The translations under genes were made by a program, and so were the position numbers. A stretch of DNA of 64,000 nt from an uncultured Gardnerella sp. (GTDB lineage: Bacteria > Actinomycetota > Actinomycetes > Actinomycetales > Bifidobacteriaceae): assembly GCA_947088155.1 (NCBI GenBank), contig CAMUFL010000008.1, forward strand, positions 1 through 64,000, read 5' to 3'. This document shows, one piece after another, positions 62,719 to 64,000 of the stretch; the stretch's first letter is position 1, and each line of letters starts with the position of its first letter. Under the pieces are notes generated by a model that saw only the letters and a program-made list of their open reading frames with translations, was not told where the DNA came from and ran no database searches.

Positions 62719-64000
62719 ATGGCACAGAATTTTGCCGATGAGCTTAAGAAAGCTATGAAACGTAAGGGGTACAAGCAGATCGAAGTAATCGAGCTTGCAG
62801 CAAAAAACGGCCATAAGCTTGGCAAAAGCCAGTTAAGCCAGTATTTAAGCGGCAAAACTGAGCCGCGCAAAGACGTGCGTAACATGCTTTCCGAAATTCT
62901 AGGAATCAGCGGTAATGGAATTAAGAGCGGCCATTCTTGCGCAAAAACCGCGCAAAACTGCCAGTCTGCAGAAGAATCACAATTAAATCAATTACAACAG
63001 CAGCAACAGCCACAGCTTACGGAAGCTGAACTTTCCCAAACGCTCAAACATAGAAACTTCAACAAATCCACAAAACTTGAACACGTGCTTTACGACGTTC
63101 GCGGCCCTGTTGTAGAAGAAGCAAACCGCATGGAAGCAAACGGAACACATATTCTAAAGCTCAACATTGGAAATCCTGCGCCTTTTGGGTTCCGCGCCCC
63201 AGACGAAGTGATTTACGACATGCAGCAGCAGCTTATTGACTGCGAAGGCTACTCGGATAGTCGCGGACTTTTCTCCGCTCGCAAGGCGATTATGCAATAC
63301 GATCAGCTTAAGGGCATTCCAGGCGTGCAAATGGAAGATATTTACACCGGAAACGGTGTTTCCGAGCTGATTAACCTTTCTATGCAAGCGTTGCTTGATT
63401 GCGGCGACGAGATTCTTATACCAAGCCCAGACTACCCGTTGTGGACTGCGTGCGCGAGCTTGGCTGGCGGCACTCCTGTGCACTACATGTGTGACGAAAA
63501 GTCGCATTGGTACCCGGATATTGCCGACATTCGCTCTAAAATCACGCCTCGCACTAAAGCAATCGTGATTATTAACCCGAATAATCCTACGGGCGTGCTG
63601 TATAGTCGCGAAGTTTTGGAAGAGATTGTTAAGATTGCGCGCGAGTTTAATTTGATTATTTTTGCGGACGAGATTTACGACCGTCTTGTTATGGACGGCA
63701 AGAAGCATATTTCGATTGCTTCTCTTGCTCCAGACGTGTTCTGCGTAACTTTTAGCGGACTTTCTAAATCGCATATGATTGCTGGCTTCCGCATTGGTTG
63801 GATGAGCCTTTCGGGAGATAAATCCAAGGCTCGCGACTACATTATGGGTCTTAACATGCTGTCTAATATGCGTTTGTGCTCGAATGTTCCTGCGCAGTCG
63901 ATTATTCAGACTGCTTTGGGTGGATACCAGAGCGTTGAAAAGTATTTGGAGCCGGGCGGACGCGTGTACGAGCAGCGCGAATACTGCTATAACGCGCTTC
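62719..64000 (+). CDS. HTH-aminotransferase fusion (PLP fold type I), partial
   Basis: Runs off the window end with 427 codons visible. Residues 1-80 look like an HTH (IEVIELAAKNGHKLGKSQLS, YLSGKTEPRKDVRNML), then a Gln-rich linker (about 105-120), then an AlaT/AspB-type aminotransferase starting YDVRGPV...ANGTHILKLNIGNP. PLP features seen: INPNNPTGVLYS, FADEIYDRLV and the Schiff-base Lys in FSGLSKSHMIAGFRIGW. A start at 62692 is also in frame. Likely alanine or valine-pyruvate transamination; the fused HTH suggests self- or pathway regulation, an inference. It is not an open reading frame with a stop inside the window. Confidence 0.85.
   Translation, partial: MAQNFADELKKAMKRKGYKQIEVIELAAKNGHKLGKSQLSQYLSGKTEPRKDVRNMLSEILGISGNGIKSGHSCAKTAQNCQSAEESQLNQLQQQQQPQLTEAELSQTLKHRNFNKSTKLEHVLYDVRGPVVEEANRMEANGTHILKLNIGNPAPFGFRAPDEVIYDMQQQLIDCEGYSDSRGLFSARKAIMQYDQLKGIPGVQMEDIYTGNGVSELINLSMQALLDCGDEILIPSPDYPLWTACASLAGGTPVHYMCDEKSHWYPDIADIRSKITPRTKAIVIINPNNPTGVLYSREVLEEIVKIAREFNLIIFADEIYDRLVMDGKKHISIASLAPDVFCVTFSGLSKSHMIAGFRIGWMSLSGDKSKARDYIMGLNMLSNMRLCSNVPAQSIIQTALGGYQSVEKYLEPGGRVYEQREYCYNAL

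Noticed and set aside
63154..63774. 206-codon minus-strand frame
   Set aside because: Antisense to the aminotransferase domain, whose catalytic motifs are intact.

Overview
The window looks like a chromosomal segment of a low-GC member of the Bifidobacteriaceae, most likely a Gardnerella species. The basis is the actinobacterial dnaK-grpE-dnaJ-hspR operon with a HAIR operator, the short actinobacterial myo-inositol-phosphate synthase, an SRP RNA of actinobacterial type, a maltodextrin/alpha-glucan gene set like that of bifidobacteria, and clearly AT-rich DNA. The species call is an inference from gene content; no 16S or tRNA gene was seen here.

Layout. 1-0.5 kb: four 53-bp tandem repeats and the metG terminator. 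0.5-9.5 kb: metG, an AbiEi-like/LRV gene pair, rsmI, a small toxin-antitoxin-like pair lying between two direct repeats, formate-tetrahydrofolate ligase, a C69 dipeptidase and a PEBP-family protein. 9.6-15.6 kb: a ula-type PTS (EIIC, EIIB, EIIA) beside ptsI, with ptsH and a LacI regulator divergent. 15.6-26.7 kb: topA-tmk-holB, a PAP2 phosphatase, SRP RNA, ino1, a class A penicillin-binding protein and a HAD phosphatase. 26.8-31.5 kb: the chaperone operon. 31.5-34.6 kb: thiO-thiS-thiG-thiF behind a TPP riboswitch. 34.9-49.3 kb: alpha-glucan metabolism (GH31, GH13, maltodextrin-type binding protein and permeases, type I pullulanase, 4-alpha-glucanotransferase). 49.3-52.5 kb: a repeat-rich stretch and an LPKTG-anchored surface protein with a tetranucleotide tract upstream. 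52.6-59.7 kb: a second sugar ABC system (two permeases, two paralogous lipoproteins, DUF624 protein, LacI regulator). 59.8-64 kb: phosphatase, DUF4235 protein, nitroreductase, a small CxxC protein, and an HTH-aminotransferase fusion cut by the window end.

How it fits together. Pullulanase, glucanotransferase and the GH13/GH31 glucosidases would break down glycogen-derived glucans, the main vaginal carbon source. The two ABC importers carry no ATPase gene here, so a shared MsiK-type ATPase elsewhere is inferred. LacI-type CAAACG operator sites recur at the promoters of malQ, one binding-protein gene, the permease operon and the lacI gene at 55.4 kb, which suggests one regulon.

The most unusual parts are non-coding: a 53-bp-period repeat family at two loci about 50 kb apart; four copies of an asymmetric-arm plus perfect-palindrome element, in both orientations, bracketing the maltose cluster; a (CTGT)10 tract fused to a transcription terminator ahead of the surface-protein gene; and a toxin-antitoxin-like module between repeats that look like a duplicated fhs terminator.
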